Positions 28,799 to 38,238 are shown, counted from the stretch's first letter. The stretch is 64,000 bases of DNA from Borrelia maritima (GCF_008931845.1 NZ_CP044535.1:124001-188000); one strand, 5' to 3'. The notes: generated from the letters alone by a model not told the origin. Made by a program: numbers and translations.

Positions 28799-31498
28799 TT
28801 AACTTTTGCCATGACAATTTTTATATTTTTTCCCACTCCCACAATAACAAGGCTCATTTCTGCCTATTTTAGGGGAACTTCTAACCACTTGAACATTAGA
28901 AGAGCTTTTATTTTCATTAATCACAATTCCTGAAAGTTCTTTGTGGATTGAATTAATATTTTTAGACTTCTTTACTGACCTAAAATCAGAAGACCTGCTA
29001 TCTAATTTTAACTGAAGAACACGCCTTATGGTAGAAACTTTAATGTCTTTAATAAGCTCGCTAAATATTGAAAACCCTTCTTCTTTGTACTCTGTAATTG
29101 GATTTTTATTAGCATAAGATCTTAGATAAACAGCTTCCCTTAAAGAGTCTAAATTTGCAAGATGCTCTTGAAATTTAAAATCAATATTTTTTAAATATTC
29201 ATATCTTAAAAATCCATTAAAAAGATCCTTACCAATTAAATCTTCCTTCTCGTCTAAATTTGCCTTTGCTATTTGCATTAACTTAGCCTTTAAATCAAGA
29301 GAATTAATATTTTCAATAGGACCAAGACTTTCAAGCATATATGCAAAAATTGAATTTACTTCATTTAAAAAAACATTTGTAACTACGCCACTTTTTGTCC
29401 CTTCAAGCAAAAAACTGAGATATTCTTCCAAGGCAATAAGAATACGATCTTTAATAGCTGTATCTTCAAGAATAGAATTTCTCTGGGAATAAATAAAATC
29501 TCTCTGCTTTGTAATAACATCGTCATACTCTAATAAATGCTTTCTAATTTCAAAATTTCTGTCCTCTACTCTTTTTTGAGCATTAATCAAAGATTTAGTT
29601 AAAAGAGAATGTGTAATAGGTTCTCCAGTTGCCATTCCAAGCCTACCCATTAATGACCTCAGGCTGTCTCCAGCAAAAAGACGCATTAAATCGTCTTCAA
29701 GAGACACATAAAATCTTGAGCGTCCAGGATCACCTTGTCTTCCGCTACGCCCACGAAGCTGGTTGTCTATTCGCCTTGATTCGTGACGTTCACTGCCAAT
29801 AACATAAAGCCCACCAAGACTTTTAACCTCATTATAGTCTTTTAGATAATTTTCTCGTTCATTTTTAACAGCCTCTTGAAATTCTTCAAGGCTTACATTA
29901 GTCCCAATTTTTTTTCTAACCCTATGCTCAATATTGCCCCCAAGTTTAATATCCGTGCCACGGCCGGCCATATTTGTTGCTATTGTAACCGCATATTTTG
30001 CTCCAGCCTCAGCAATGATAAATGCCTCTTGAGAATGATTTTTTGCATTAAGAACTTCATGCTTAATCCCTCTATTTCTAAACATAGCTGATAAAATCTC
30101 GGATTTTTCAATAGAAACAGTTCCTACTAAAACCGGTTGACCCTTCTTGTAAGTTTTATAAACCTCATCTGTAATCGCATTAAACTTAAACTCTTCTGTA
30201 TAATAAATGGTATCATCCTCGTCTATCCGCGCTAACAATCTATTTGTTGGAACTACAACTACATCAAGATTATATATTTTATGAAACTCCTTAGCTTCTG
30301 TATCAGCTGTACCTGTCATGCCAGAAATTTTATCAAACATTCTAAATAGATTCTGGAAAGTAATAGTTGCCATAGTCTTATTTTCATTAGCAACTCTAAC
30401 TCCTTCTTTAGCCTCAATAGCTTGGTGAAGCCCATCGGAGTATCTTCTCCCCGTTAAAACTCGACCAGTAAATTCATCTACAATCTCAACCCCAGAATCA
30501 CCAACAATATATTCTCTATTTTTTAAAAAAAGCAAATGCGCTTTCAAGGCTTGAGTCATATAATGAACATAATTAAAATTTGAATCGGTATACATAGAGC
30601 CATTAATAATGCCCTTAGAGATTAAAAGCTGTTCAAGATTATTAAACCCCTTAACAGTAAAAGAAACTCTTTTGGATTTTTCATCAATAGTATAATCACC
30701 ATCAAGGTCATCTATTTCTAAAGGGTAATCGCCTGTTTTAGAATCCTTGGAACATTCCTTTAAAAAGGGTACAAGAGAATTAACTTCAAGATAAGCATTG
30801 GTGTCGCCCTCAGTAGGCCCTGAAATAATCAAAGGAGTTCTTGCCTCATCGATCAAAATAGAATCAATCTCATCAATAATACAATAATTAAACTTTCTTA
30901 AAGATTTTTCATTCAAGTCATAGCGCATATTATCCCTTAAATAATCAAATCCAAGTTCATTATTTGTAACATAAGTAATATCTTTAGCATACTGAGCTTT
31001 TCTTAGCTCATAATCCATATTAGATAAAACAACCCCGACACTAACACCCAAAAGATCGAAAACCGGCTTCATCCAATTGGAATCACGCTCTGCAAGATAG
31101 TCATTAACAGTAACAACAATAACCCCATCTCCTGTTAAACTATTTAAATAAGCCGCTTGAACTGATGAGAGAGTTTTTCCTTCTCCTGTTTTCATCTCTA
31201 TTATTTTGCCCTTGTGAAGAGCAAGCCCTGCAATAATTTGAACATCATAAGGCCTTTCTTTAAGGCGCCTTCTAGCAGCCTCTCTAGAAAGAGAAAAAGC
31301 TCTCTCTAAAATACTCTCTAAAGAATTGCCAGATTTTAATTCATCTTTAAGCTTTTCTGTCTCTTTTGGAAAATCTTCATCTGCTAATGATAATGCCCAA
31401 CGTTCAAGCTTATTAATATTTCTTAAAGTTGGAAGATAATCTTTTAAATCTCTTTTAATTTTTGAGCCAATAGTTGTCTCAAGTACTGCTTTTAACAT
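28799..31498 (-). CDS. secA: Preprotein translocase ATPase SecA
   Basis: 899 residues. Walker A MKTGEGKT (about 101-108), DEAD-like [17 protein letters not shown], the motif [10 protein letters not shown], and [10 protein letters not shown] plus [10 protein letters not shown] of the second helicase domain. The C-terminus carries the zinc-binding SEC-C tail [16 protein letters not shown]. It powers export through SecYEG and binds SecB or phospholipid through the tail. The gene is divergent from the next lipoprotein gene across 61 bases. Confidence 0.97.
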   Translation of the reverse strand: MLKAVLETTIGSKIKRDLKDYLPTLRNINKLERWALSLADEDFPKETEKLKDELKSGNSLESILERAFSLSREAARRRLKERPYDVQIIAGLALHKGKIIEMKTGEGKTLSSVQAAYLNSLTGDGVIVVTVNDYLAERDSNWMKPVFDLLGVSVGVVLSNMDYELRKAQYAKDITYVTNNELGFDYLRDNMRYDLNEKSLRKFNYCIIDEIDSILIDEARTPLIISGPTEGDTNAYLEVNSLVPFLKECSKDSKTGDYPLEIDDLDGDYTIDEKSKRVSFTVKGFNNLEQLLISKGIINGSMYTDSNFNYVHYMTQALKAHLLFLKNREYIVGDSGVEIVDEFTGRVLTGRRYSDGLHQAIEAKEGVRVANENKTMATITFQNLFRMFDKISGMTGTADTEAKEFHKIYNLDVVVVPTNRLLARIDEDDTIYYTEEFKFNAITDEVYKTYKKGQPVLVGTVSIEKSEILSAMFRNRGIKHEVLNAKNHSQEAFIIAEAGAKYAVTIATNMAGRGTDIKLGGNIEHRVRKKIGTNVSLEEFQEAVKNERENYLKDYNEVKSLGGLYVIGSERHESRRIDNQLRGRSGRQGDPGRSRFYVSLEDDLMRLFAGDSLRSLMGRLGMATGEPITHSLLTKSLINAQKRVEDRNFEIRKHLLEYDDVITKQRDFIYSQRNSILEDTAIKDRILIALEEYLSFLLEGTKSGVVTNVFLNEVNSIFAYMLESLGPIENINSLDLKAKLMQIAKANLDEKEDLIGKDLFNGFLRYEYLKNIDFKFQEHLANLDSLREAVYLRSYANKNPITEYKEEGFSIFSELIKDIKVSTIRRVLQLKLDSRSSDFRSVKKSKNINSIHKELSGIVINENKSSSNVQVVRSSPKIGRNEPCYCGSGKKYKNCHGKS

Positions 31499-31523
31499 GT
31501 TAGGTATTAATTCTCCTAAATAA

Positions 31524-31553
31524 TTGACTTGAAGTCATTTTAAATAATAATAT
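31524..31553 (+). promoter_or_regulatory. Promoter with overlapping dyad ahead of a lipoprotein gene
   Basis: TTGACT (31524-31529), an 18-base spacer and TAATAT (31548-31553). The predicted transcript start falls on the A of the ATG at 31560. The perfect dyad TGACTTGAAGTCA (31525-31537) overlaps the minus-35. Confidence 0.5.
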
Positions 31554-31559
31554 AAAAAT

Positions 31560-32696
31560 ATGAAAAAACACTATAAATCTCTTATACTAAGCTTGCTTTT
31601 TGCAATTATATCATGTAATACTAAAACTTTAAATGAACTAGGAGAAGAGCAATTTAAAATACCATTCGGATCACTTCCTGGTGCAATAATGCCCTTGGAT
31701 GACAAATTCACAAATTCAAAATTTGATATCAAAACATATAATGGGCTAGTATACATCGCAGAAATAAAAACAAACAAATTAATGATTTTTAACTCATACG
31801 GAAAACTAATACAAACCTATCAAAATGGAATATTTAAAACAAACCCAGATTTAAAAATAAAAAAAATAGATTTTGAAGGAATTCAAGCAATATATCCACT
31901 AAAAGATTTTATTATTGTCTCAGACAAACTAAATAATAAAAAATCAAAATTCAATCAAAAGGAAAATATTGCCTACTTTATGAGAATATTAATACTAAAC
32001 AAAAACTCGTCTGTAGAAATTTTGGGTCAAGAAGGTTTAAACGGAACACCATTTCCACAAATTTATGATGTTAATGTTGATGAAAATGGCAACATTGCAA
32101 TAATATCAATATATAGCGAGGGATATATAATATATTCTTATAATAAAGAATTTTCTCCGCTTTATAAAATTTACGTGAATAAAAACCTACTAAACACAAT
32201 AGACAATCCAAAAAAAAAATACAATATTTCAATAGATAAGGTTTTTTTTGAAGTTAACAAAAAAACTCTTTATGTGAAAACCACTTACTATGAAAACATT
32301 GGAGATAATGAAAATATAAACGATCTTGGAATTAAAATTAAAGATCAATATATTTATAAAATGAGTTTAAAAAAAAATAAAGAATTAGAAGTAATAAGCA
32401 AAATTGCCCTTCCTAAAAATTTACTAGATGATAAACAGGAAAGCTTTATCAATATTATAAAAATACAAAAAGACAAAATAATAGCATCTACTAACATGAA
32501 AAATTTATCTAATAATTTAATATGGAAATTGGACAGCAAAGGTTTAATTAAAGAACAAATAGCTTTAATCGAGCCTAGAAATTTAATATTTCTCTCTGAA
32601 AGCTTATCTAAAGATGGAATACTTAGCATACTTTATGGCGGAAAAACTGGTGTTAGTGTTTACTGGTGGAATCTAAACACTTTATTAAAATTATAA
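31560..32696 (+). CDS. Putative lipoprotein, unknown function
   Basis: 378 residues. A lipoprotein signal ends in FAIISC (Cys near 19). The mature part contains repeated beta-strand blocks (for example KTYNGLVYIAEIKTNKLMIFNSYGK and DVNVDENGNIAIISIYSEGYIIYSY) that look like NHL or beta-propeller blades, but I cannot assign a family. No ribosome-binding site precedes the ATG. It is divergent from secA and begins a run of plus-strand envelope genes. Cell-surface or periplasmic location is inferred from the lipobox only. Confidence 0.75.
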   Translation: MKKHYKSLILSLLFAIISCNTKTLNELGEEQFKIPFGSLPGAIMPLDDKFTNSKFDIKTYNGLVYIAEIKTNKLMIFNSYGKLIQTYQNGIFKTNPDLKIKKIDFEGIQAIYPLKDFIIVSDKLNNKKSKFNQKENIAYFMRILILNKNSSVEILGQEGLNGTPFPQIYDVNVDENGNIAIISIYSEGYIIYSYNKEFSPLYKIYVNKNLLNTIDNPKKKYNISIDKVFFEVNKKTLYVKTTYYENIGDNENINDLGIKIKDQYIYKMSLKKNKELEVISKIALPKNLLDDKQESFINIIKIQKDKIIASTNMKNLSNNLIWKLDSKGLIKEQIALIEPRNLIFLSESLSKDGILSILYGGKTGVSVYWWNLNTLLKL

Positions 32697-32738
32697 TCAT
32701 AAAAAGATTAAACTTTAAAGGTTAAATTTTCAAATTCA

Positions 32739-33167
32739 ATGAAAAAGATTAATTGCAATCAAAAAATAGAAATCGAATATCAAAAAAAGATGAAAAAACA
32801 TATCATTATTGGAATAATCTTTGTTATAATTCTTTTATTTTTTAAAATTTTACTAATTCCCATACTTCAAAATCATGAGAAAAATAAAAACAATATCAAA
32901 ATGACAATAAGCTACAAACAAAAAAAAAATAGATTATCATTAAAAATGAGCATAAAAACAAAAACACTCTCTACCCTTGGAAAAGCCAAACTGGATATTT
33001 ATCTAGACAATAGATTAATTGAAAGCCAAATGCTTTATATAAGCAGCAAAAACTTTACAACATATGCTAATATAATATATCAAAATGAAAGTTTATTAAG
33101 TATAATACTAAAGAGCAATGATAATAAAAATGTTTTTTATAGTAAAAGAATAAAATCTAGGGGATAA
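32739..33167 (+). CDS. Small single-pass membrane protein, unknown
   Basis: 142 residues. A basic N-terminus is followed by one strong membrane segment (about 23-44, HIIIGIIFVIILLFFKILLI) and a beta-rich outer part of about 95 residues ending in KRIKSRG. Likely inner-membrane anchored with the C-terminus in the periplasm. It sits 42 bases after the lipoprotein gene and 3 bases before the next gene. No family recognised. Confidence 0.65.
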   Translation: MKKINCNQKIEIEYQKKMKKHIIIGIIFVIILLFFKILLIPILQNHEKNKNNIKMTISYKQKKNRLSLKMSIKTKTLSTLGKAKLDIYLDNRLIESQMLYISSKNFTTYANIIYQNESLLSIILKSNDNKNVFYSKRIKSRG

Positions 33168-33170
33168 AAT

Positions 33171-33587
33171 ATGATACAAATATACTTCATGTCTGTTTTG
33201 CTTAACATTTTGGGAGGAATAATACTTGCATTTCCAATATTAATAGAAAAAATAAAATTTTTTAAAATTTTTGAAGATTTTGTAAATTTAATAAACGATA
33301 ACAAAAAGGTAAAAAGCATTTTTGGATTATTATTTTTAATAACTAGTACCCTTGAAATAATCAAGCCCTACAAATTGCCAATAATTGGAAATCTAATTCC
33401 AGCTATAAGTTTATTTTTAATTGGATTTATCTTGTTTTTAAAACAAAAATTACCTACAGAAGTTCAAAATAATAAAAAATATGGAAAATTTAAATCAATA
33501 CTTGAAAGCAATCAGCAATTAATTGGCATTATATCAATCATTATTGGAATAATTCATTTTTTAGCAGCAGAAATACCTTTACTCTAA
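33171..33587 (+). CDS. Small multi-pass membrane protein, unknown
   Basis: 138 residues, about four hydrophobic segments (residues 4-22, 45-62, 68-84 and 115-134). SD GGGGAT lies before the ATG, 3 bases after the stop of the preceding membrane protein gene, so the two are probably co-translated. No motif points to a transport or enzyme function. Confidence 0.65.
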   Translation: MIQIYFMSVLLNILGGIILAFPILIEKIKFFKIFEDFVNLINDNKKVKSIFGLLFLITSTLEIIKPYKLPIIGNLIPAISLFLIGFILFLKQKLPTEVQNNKKYGKFKSILESNQQLIGIISIIIGIIHFLAAEIPLL

Positions 33588-33637
33588 GATTAAAATAAAG
33601 ATGTAATTATTAAAAAATAAAACTACTAAAAATCAGC

Positions 33638-33666
33638 TTGACTTTCGTATAAGCATTCTATATTAT
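33638..33666 (+). promoter_or_regulatory. Strong sigma70-type promoter for a repeat-bearing lipoprotein gene
   Basis: TTGACT (33638-33643), a 17-base spacer and TATTAT (33661-33666). The expected start near 33673 gives a leader of about 65 bases that contains the stem-loop at 33695-33711. Confidence 0.65.
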
Positions 33667-33694
33667 TACTATAATTTAATGTAATTTTAATTAC

Positions 33695-33711
33695 TGGCCC
33701 AATAAGGGCCA
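33695..33711 (+). promoter_or_regulatory. GC-rich stem-loop in the lipoprotein leader
   Basis: TGGCCC-AATAA-GGGCCA forms a perfect 6-bp stem with a 5-base loop, rare in this AT-rich DNA. No T run follows, so it is not an ordinary terminator. It lies 26 bases before the ATG. Confidence 0.6.
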
Positions 33712-33737
33712 TAAATGGTATAAGGGAAAAAGATATA

Positions 33738-34529
33738 ATGATATTTAGAACATATAAAAATTTGAAATTTATAATATTGCCTATGATAATACTGGGTTGC
33801 GCTTTTTTTAAAAAACCACAATCTGTACAACAAGACAGCAATACTGGAAAACCAATAAATGATGATAAGTTACATTCATTAAAAAAACCACAATCTGCAG
33901 AAGAACAAGAAAGCGATACTGGAAAACCAATAAGCGATGACAAATTACATTTAATATCGGGCAAAATTTTGAATAAAAAATTGCCAATCGTAAATGGCAA
34001 TCATGACGTAACTTGGATAAAGACAAGGGCAATGACAATCTTGGATGAATATGGAAAAGAAATACCAGAATTCAAAAATAAATTTGGATATTCTTATATA
34101 CTGTCTCCCATAAAACTGGATGATGTACATAGTAATTTTGTATCACTATTAATACTTTTTGAAACAACTAAAAATGGAGATAAAGAATATGAAATCGAAG
34201 ATATTAAATTTGTAACAGCTGGGTCTACATTAGAGCTTAAAAATTCCCTTCTAGTTGTTGAAAACTCACAAGAAGAAGGATATGTTAATGCATACCCATT
34301 TGGAATATTGATGAGCGACGACATCAAAAATGCTTTCAAATTAACATATAAAAATGGTCAATGGAATTATATGCTTGCAAATTTAACCGTCAAAAACAAA
34401 CTTACTCAAGAAACTAAAATTTATAAAATTTCGCTTAATTCAAAATTAATTATTGAATTTTTAAAAGAAGTACTAAAAGAAAATCCTGTCTTAAAAGACA
34501 TAGCTGGAGATTTATTTGAAGATATATAA
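33738..34529 (+). CDS. Lipoprotein with N-terminal tandem repeat (S2-antigen-like family)
   Basis: 263 residues. Signal peptide with lipobox IILGC (Cys at 21), then two tandem copies of a 24-25 residue hydrophilic unit (KKPQS...TGKPI.DDKLH, about 25-73), then a globular domain of about 185 residues containing YKNGQWNYMLANLTVKNKL and ETKIYKISLNSK. The same domain pattern occurs in the next gene, so they are paralogues. I recall relatives annotated as S2 antigen-related in Borrelia. The repeat lies right after the lipid anchor, where a flexible tether would be. AAGGGA lies 10 bases before the ATG. Confidence 0.75.
   Translation: MIFRTYKNLKFIILPMIILGCAFFKKPQSVQQDSNTGKPINDDKLHSLKKPQSAEEQESDTGKPISDDKLHLISGKILNKKLPIVNGNHDVTWIKTRAMTILDEYGKEIPEFKNKFGYSYILSPIKLDDVHSNFVSLLILFETTKNGDKEYEIEDIKFVTAGSTLELKNSLLVVENSQEEGYVNAYPFGILMSDDIKNAFKLTYKNGQWNYMLANLTVKNKLTQETKIYKISLNSKLIIEFLKEVLKENPVLKDIAGDLFEDI
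33810..33954 (+). repeat. Tandem 72/75-base coding repeat
   Basis: Unit 1 is 33810-33881 and unit 2 33882 to about 33954-33956; both begin AAAAAACCACAATCTG and share TACTGGAAAACCAATAA. The second unit has three extra bases, keeping frame. Confidence 0.85.
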
Positions 34530-34552
34530 TACATAACAAAAGGAAATATTTT

Positions 34553-35227
34553 ATGAACATTAAAAAATTTATTTTAACCGTAATAATTCTTTCTCTAGCT
34601 AAAAATATTTTTTCTAAAAACGAAATTAATATCTTCGAAAATGAGAACTATATTGTAAAAGAAAATATAAAAACAACAATTAAAAAACTAAAACAAAGTT
34701 TTTTACTTGCATCTGTTGATATTGCCATTAGCCAACCTTACATGGAATTAGTAGATTTGAATGGAACTCCGATAAAAGAACTTGCCGGGGTTAGCTATTC
34801 ATTCATAAATGCATTTTCAAAAATTGGATCTTCTGCTATTATTTCATTTGACCTATCAGACGAAGCTTCTAAAAAATACAAAATCACAAAATTAGAATTT
34901 TTAAGTCCAGATAAAGGCAATTTTATTGATCATCTAAGCAGCCTCGTCAGTGGAAAGCAGAAATCAAAAAAAGAACTTGCAAAAGACGCTTATTCATTTG
35001 GCACATTACGAACTGACTCTCTCTCAAAAACGATAGCAGAATATTATAAGGACAGCAACTGGTATTATATTTTGGCAGCAATAACGGTAGAGGGTAATAT
35101 AGGTAAAGAAACTAAAAGATACAAAATTAGAATTAACCCTAAAATATATAATGATTTCCAAAAAAAATTGAGATTGCATTTTAAAAGCACCCAAATAAAT
35201 AAATTTCCAATACCGATTATTGAATAA
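34553..35227 (+). CDS. Exported protein, paralogue of the preceding lipoprotein
   Basis: 224 residues. Signal peptide (FILTVIILSLAKNIFS) with no cysteine at the cleavage region, so probably a soluble periplasmic protein and not a lipoprotein. The C-terminal part (YKDSNWYYILAAITVEGNIG then ETKRYKIRINPK) aligns with the same region of the upstream lipoprotein, and both have a serine/phenylalanine-glycine turn before it. SD AAAGGAAA precedes the ATG; the gap is 23 bases. Likely duplicate that lost or never had the lipid anchor. Function unknown. Confidence 0.72.
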   Translation: MNIKKFILTVIILSLAKNIFSKNEINIFENENYIVKENIKTTIKKLKQSFLLASVDIAISQPYMELVDLNGTPIKELAGVSYSFINAFSKIGSSAIISFDLSDEASKKYKITKLEFLSPDKGNFIDHLSSLVSGKQKSKKELAKDAYSFGTLRTDSLSKTIAEYYKDSNWYYILAAITVEGNIGKETKRYKIRINPKIYNDFQKKLRLHFKSTQINKFPIPIIE

Positions 35228-35292
35228 ATCACAAATTAACAGAAAAAAGAATTTTACTTCTCTAAGAACACTAAATATATGATAATAAAAGA

Positions 35293-36396
35293 ATGAGCAG
35301 TAACAAATCAATAATAATAAATTTAAATAATTTAGAGCATAACTTAAATTTAATTAAAAATAAAATCGGTGAAAAAGAAATAGTGGCTACCTTAAAAGGC
35401 GATGCGTATGGCCACGGACTTATAAATATCTTTAAATTTTTAAAAGCAAAAAAAATAAATTATTTTGGACTTTTCAATATTGAAGATGCCAAAATACTGA
35501 AAAAAATTGATCAAAGCACAAAAATACTGATGTACATTAAAGTGGATAAAAAAGAAATTAAAAATCTAATTAAACTTGAGCTATTACCATTTGTTGCTGA
35601 TTTTGAATATCTATTTTTAATAGAAAAAGAATGCGCATTACAAAAAAATAAAATAAAAGTTCACTTAAAAATTGATATTGGCATGAATAGATATGGAATA
35701 AAAATAGATGATAATACCCTTGAAATGGCCACATATATTCAAAATTCAAAATTTTTAGAACTAGATGGGGTCTGCTCGCATCTACCAGCAACAGAAAACT
35801 TTAAAACCACACAAGAACAAATAGAGCAATTCTTATTTTTTTTAGAGACACTTAAACAAAAAAATATAAATCCAAAATTTGTCCATATTTCTAATTCGGG
35901 ACACATTGTCAACTACAAGCTAAGTTCACAATTTAATATGGTAAGACCAGGTCTTATTCTTTACGGTTATTATCCATCACTAAAAAACAAAAAAAATCTC
36001 CCAAATTTTAAACCCGTATTGAACTTATTTTCAAAAGTAATATTTATAAAAAATGTAAAAAAAGGTGAAAAAATTTCATATTCAGGTTCATTTCAAGCCA
36101 AAGAAGATATGAAAATAGGAATTATCCCAATTGGATATTTCGATGGAATCCCACAAAATATAAATAATAATTTTTATTTTTTAATAAAAAATAAAAAATG
36201 TAAAATAAGGGGGAAGGTTTGCATGAATATAACAATAATAGAAATTCCTAAAGACTTGAAAGTTAAAACGGGTTCAAAAGTAGAAATTGTATCAGAAAAA
36301 TTAAGCATAGACAAAATGAGCAAATTCTCTAAAAGAAGTCATTATGAATTACTATGTAATATAGGAAAATACGAGAACAGAAAATATTTATATTAA
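35293..36396 (+). CDS. alr: Alanine racemase
   Basis: 367 residues. The PLP-binding lysine is in VATLKGDAYGHG (about 32-43), and the family motifs GMNRYGI, DGVCSHLPAT, VRPGLILYGYYPS and GKVCMNITIIE are present; the last usually reads GRVCMDQ, with Asp replaced by Asn here. The second catalytic residue Tyr is in KISYSGSFQA. It makes D-alanine for peptidoglycan. It follows the exported paralogue pair; its 3' end overlaps the convergent repeat-protein gene by 9 bases. Confidence 0.92.
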   Translation: MSSNKSIIINLNNLEHNLNLIKNKIGEKEIVATLKGDAYGHGLINIFKFLKAKKINYFGLFNIEDAKILKKIDQSTKILMYIKVDKKEIKNLIKLELLPFVADFEYLFLIEKECALQKNKIKVHLKIDIGMNRYGIKIDDNTLEMATYIQNSKFLELDGVCSHLPATENFKTTQEQIEQFLFFLETLKQKNINPKFVHISNSGHIVNYKLSSQFNMVRPGLILYGYYPSLKNKKNLPNFKPVLNLFSKVIFIKNVKKGEKISYSGSFQAKEDMKIGIIPIGYFDGIPQNINNNFYFLIKNKKCKIRGKVCMNITIIEIPKDLKVKTGSKVEIVSEKLSIDKMSKFSKRSHYELLCNIGKYENRKYLY

Positions 36397-37995
36397 ATTG
36401 CCCAAAGAATCATATTTTTGAAAATCTATTAAGTTGCCCCTAGCATCATAAATCCACTTATAAATTGCAAATCCCCCAACATCATCTCTTAATCTTAAAT
36501 CCGGACCATGATTTGATTGTTTTGAAATTTTTCCAAATTTATTGTATTCATATTTATAAAAACTAACTCCATGAATATCATCTTGCAGTTGTCCCAAGCT
36601 GCCAAAATTTTTCTGAGAAACGAGCCTATTTTGCTTATCATATTCATATAAATATTCAAAAACAAAATTAGAATCAGCAACCAAAGCTCCATCCTTAGAA
36701 TAATTTTTCTTTGAAATCATATTACCATTAGAATCGTAGCTAAATTTATATTTTGAAACGCCTCCAAAATCATCTACTGGATTAACAAAATCCCCACCAA
36801 AATGTTCTTGAGCAATCAAAAATCCTTCTTTGTCGTAAGAGTATCTGTAAATCATCACACCTTTAACATCGGCTATTAAATTAAAATTTTTATCAAAAAA
36901 AATATTTTCTATTAAATAAAAATTGTCATCATATTTATAACTATAAATAGCAATGCCTTTAAAATTGTCCATTATTTCATACTTTTCTTCATAAACAGTT
37001 GGAATATTTCTATTATAATTTTTGTTAATTTTGTTGCTATAGTTTATTATCCTTTTTTCATTATTTTGGATATAAAAAATAGTCTTCTTCATGGCATACC
37101 CATTTTGGCTGATTGTTAAATTATTATTATTGTCATAATTATATTCTTTGTAATAACAATCTTTCTCTTTCAAATAATATTCATAACGATAAATTGCCAC
37201 ATTATTTTCATCGGGAGTCAAATTGTTATTAATGTCATAATTTAAAATCTCAATAACTTTTCCATCAACATCATAATGATATATTTTAGTAGCTACAGAA
37301 AATGGATTTGAAACAGTGTGAGCTGATTTATCAAGATATTCCTCTTTAATTAGATTATGGTTAGCATCATAAGTTAATCTAAACCCACAAGTGCCATTTT
37401 TAGATCTTACAATATAACCATTCTCATCGCAATATAAAACCGTTTTAACAAATTTAGCATGATCATAACTAACCTTTGTAAAATATACATTATTCAAATC
37501 TTTAATTTGAATCCCTGTTTCATTAAATCTGTAAACACTGTATTCTCTCTCATTATCATATAAAAAATGATAATAAGAAACATCATATCTATCTCTAACC
37601 ATTTCATTAGACTTATTATAATTAAAAATATTTTTAATCCTACCACTACCATCACTCATATACTCTATATGCTCAATGTAAACACCATTATTATTTTTAA
37701 AAGCAAGTCCCCTATTTAAAAATATACGTCTTTCATTGTTCTTAGATCTTTCTATTTTAATTTGATTTGCATTAAAAAAAGAAGGCATTAAAATGCTAAG
37801 CTTGCCAATATAATCAACTAAAATAAGATTATTATTGCGATCATAAGTGAATTTATATCCATACTCTTCCTCAGACTCTTCTTTTGTAATCTCATATTTG
37901 CCTACTATATTGTAATTAATAGAATAATCTGCAAACCTATAGTAAACTTCTTTTGAAAAAAGAGAAGTACTCACAAAAAATATTATAAATAACAT
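36388..37995 (-). CDS. Exported YD-like repeat protein
   Basis: 535 residues from the ATG at 37995, which has AAGGA 8 bases upstream and a classic signal peptide (MLFIIFFVSTSLFSKEVYYRF). The frame is open to 38097, but that start would bury the signal. The mature protein is built from repeats of about 37 residues around the pattern Y-x-Y-D-x-x-G-N-L-I followed by a DD-x-x-G turn (clear from about residue 330 to the end, e.g. YRYSYDKEGFLIAQ, YKFSYDSNGNMISK, YLYEYDKQNRLVSQ, YKYEYNKFGKISKQ). This recalls YD/RHS-type beta repeats. No toxin or shell domain is attached. Function unknown. Confidence 0.75.
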   Translation of the reverse strand: MLFIIFFVSTSLFSKEVYYRFADYSINYNIVGKYEITKEESEEEYGYKFTYDRNNNLILVDYIGKLSILMPSFFNANQIKIERSKNNERRIFLNRGLAFKNNNGVYIEHIEYMSDGSGRIKNIFNYNKSNEMVRDRYDVSYYHFLYDNEREYSVYRFNETGIQIKDLNNVYFTKVSYDHAKFVKTVLYCDENGYIVRSKNGTCGFRLTYDANHNLIKEEYLDKSAHTVSNPFSVATKIYHYDVDGKVIEILNYDINNNLTPDENNVAIYRYEYYLKEKDCYYKEYNYDNNNNLTISQNGYAMKKTIFYIQNNEKRIINYSNKINKNYNRNIPTVYEEKYEIMDNFKGIAIYSYKYDDNFYLIENIFFDKNFNLIADVKGVMIYRYSYDKEGFLIAQEHFGGDFVNPVDDFGGVSKYKFSYDSNGNMISKKNYSKDGALVADSNFVFEYLYEYDKQNRLVSQKNFGSLGQLQDDIHGVSFYKYEYNKFGKISKQSNHGPDLRLRDDVGGFAIYKWIYDARGNLIDFQKYDSLGNLI

Positions 37996-38006
37996 GAATA
38001 AATTCC

Positions 38007-38060
38007 TTGATAAATCAAAATTATTTTGATAGATTTTATTATACAATAAATCTATCAAAA
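38007..38060. promoter_or_regulatory. Cluster of nested TTGAT dyads between divergent genes
   Basis: Three overlapping inverted repeats: TTGAT-AA-ATCAA (38007-38018), ATCAAAA-TTA-TTTTGAT (38014-38030) and a long hairpin with arms 38024-38040 and 38045-38060 (one bulged T, loop ATAC). The last ends on the AAAGGAA ribosome-binding site of the small plus-strand gene and holds TATAAT on the minus strand. Confidence 0.6.
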
Positions 38061-38070
38061 GGAACTTAAA

Positions 38071-38238
38071 ATGGCAAAAATTTCTAAAAACGCCCAAAGA
38101 GTGGGGTCAAAAGAACTAATAAGTAGATGGGGAGGAAAAATTATAATGAAATCTAAATTTGAAAATGGAAAAATAAAGCATTATGCAGAATGCCAAACTT
38201 CAAAAAATACAGCAAGAAAACCGAAGGATTTATTTTAA
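38071..38238 (+). CDS. Small basic protein of 55 residues, unknown
   Basis: A complete small frame with ATG 7 bases after AAAGGAAC and a TAA stop. The product begins MAKISKNAQRVGSKELISRW, is rich in Lys and Arg, has one Cys and no signal peptide or membrane segment, so it is probably cytoplasmic and might bind nucleic acid (inference from charge only). It is divergent from the YD-like repeat gene and convergent with the following 583-residue protein gene. I recall a short gene at this place in B. burgdorferi B31. Confidence 0.65.
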   Translation: MAKISKNAQRVGSKELISRWGGKIIMKSKFENGKIKHYAECQTSKNTARKPKDLF

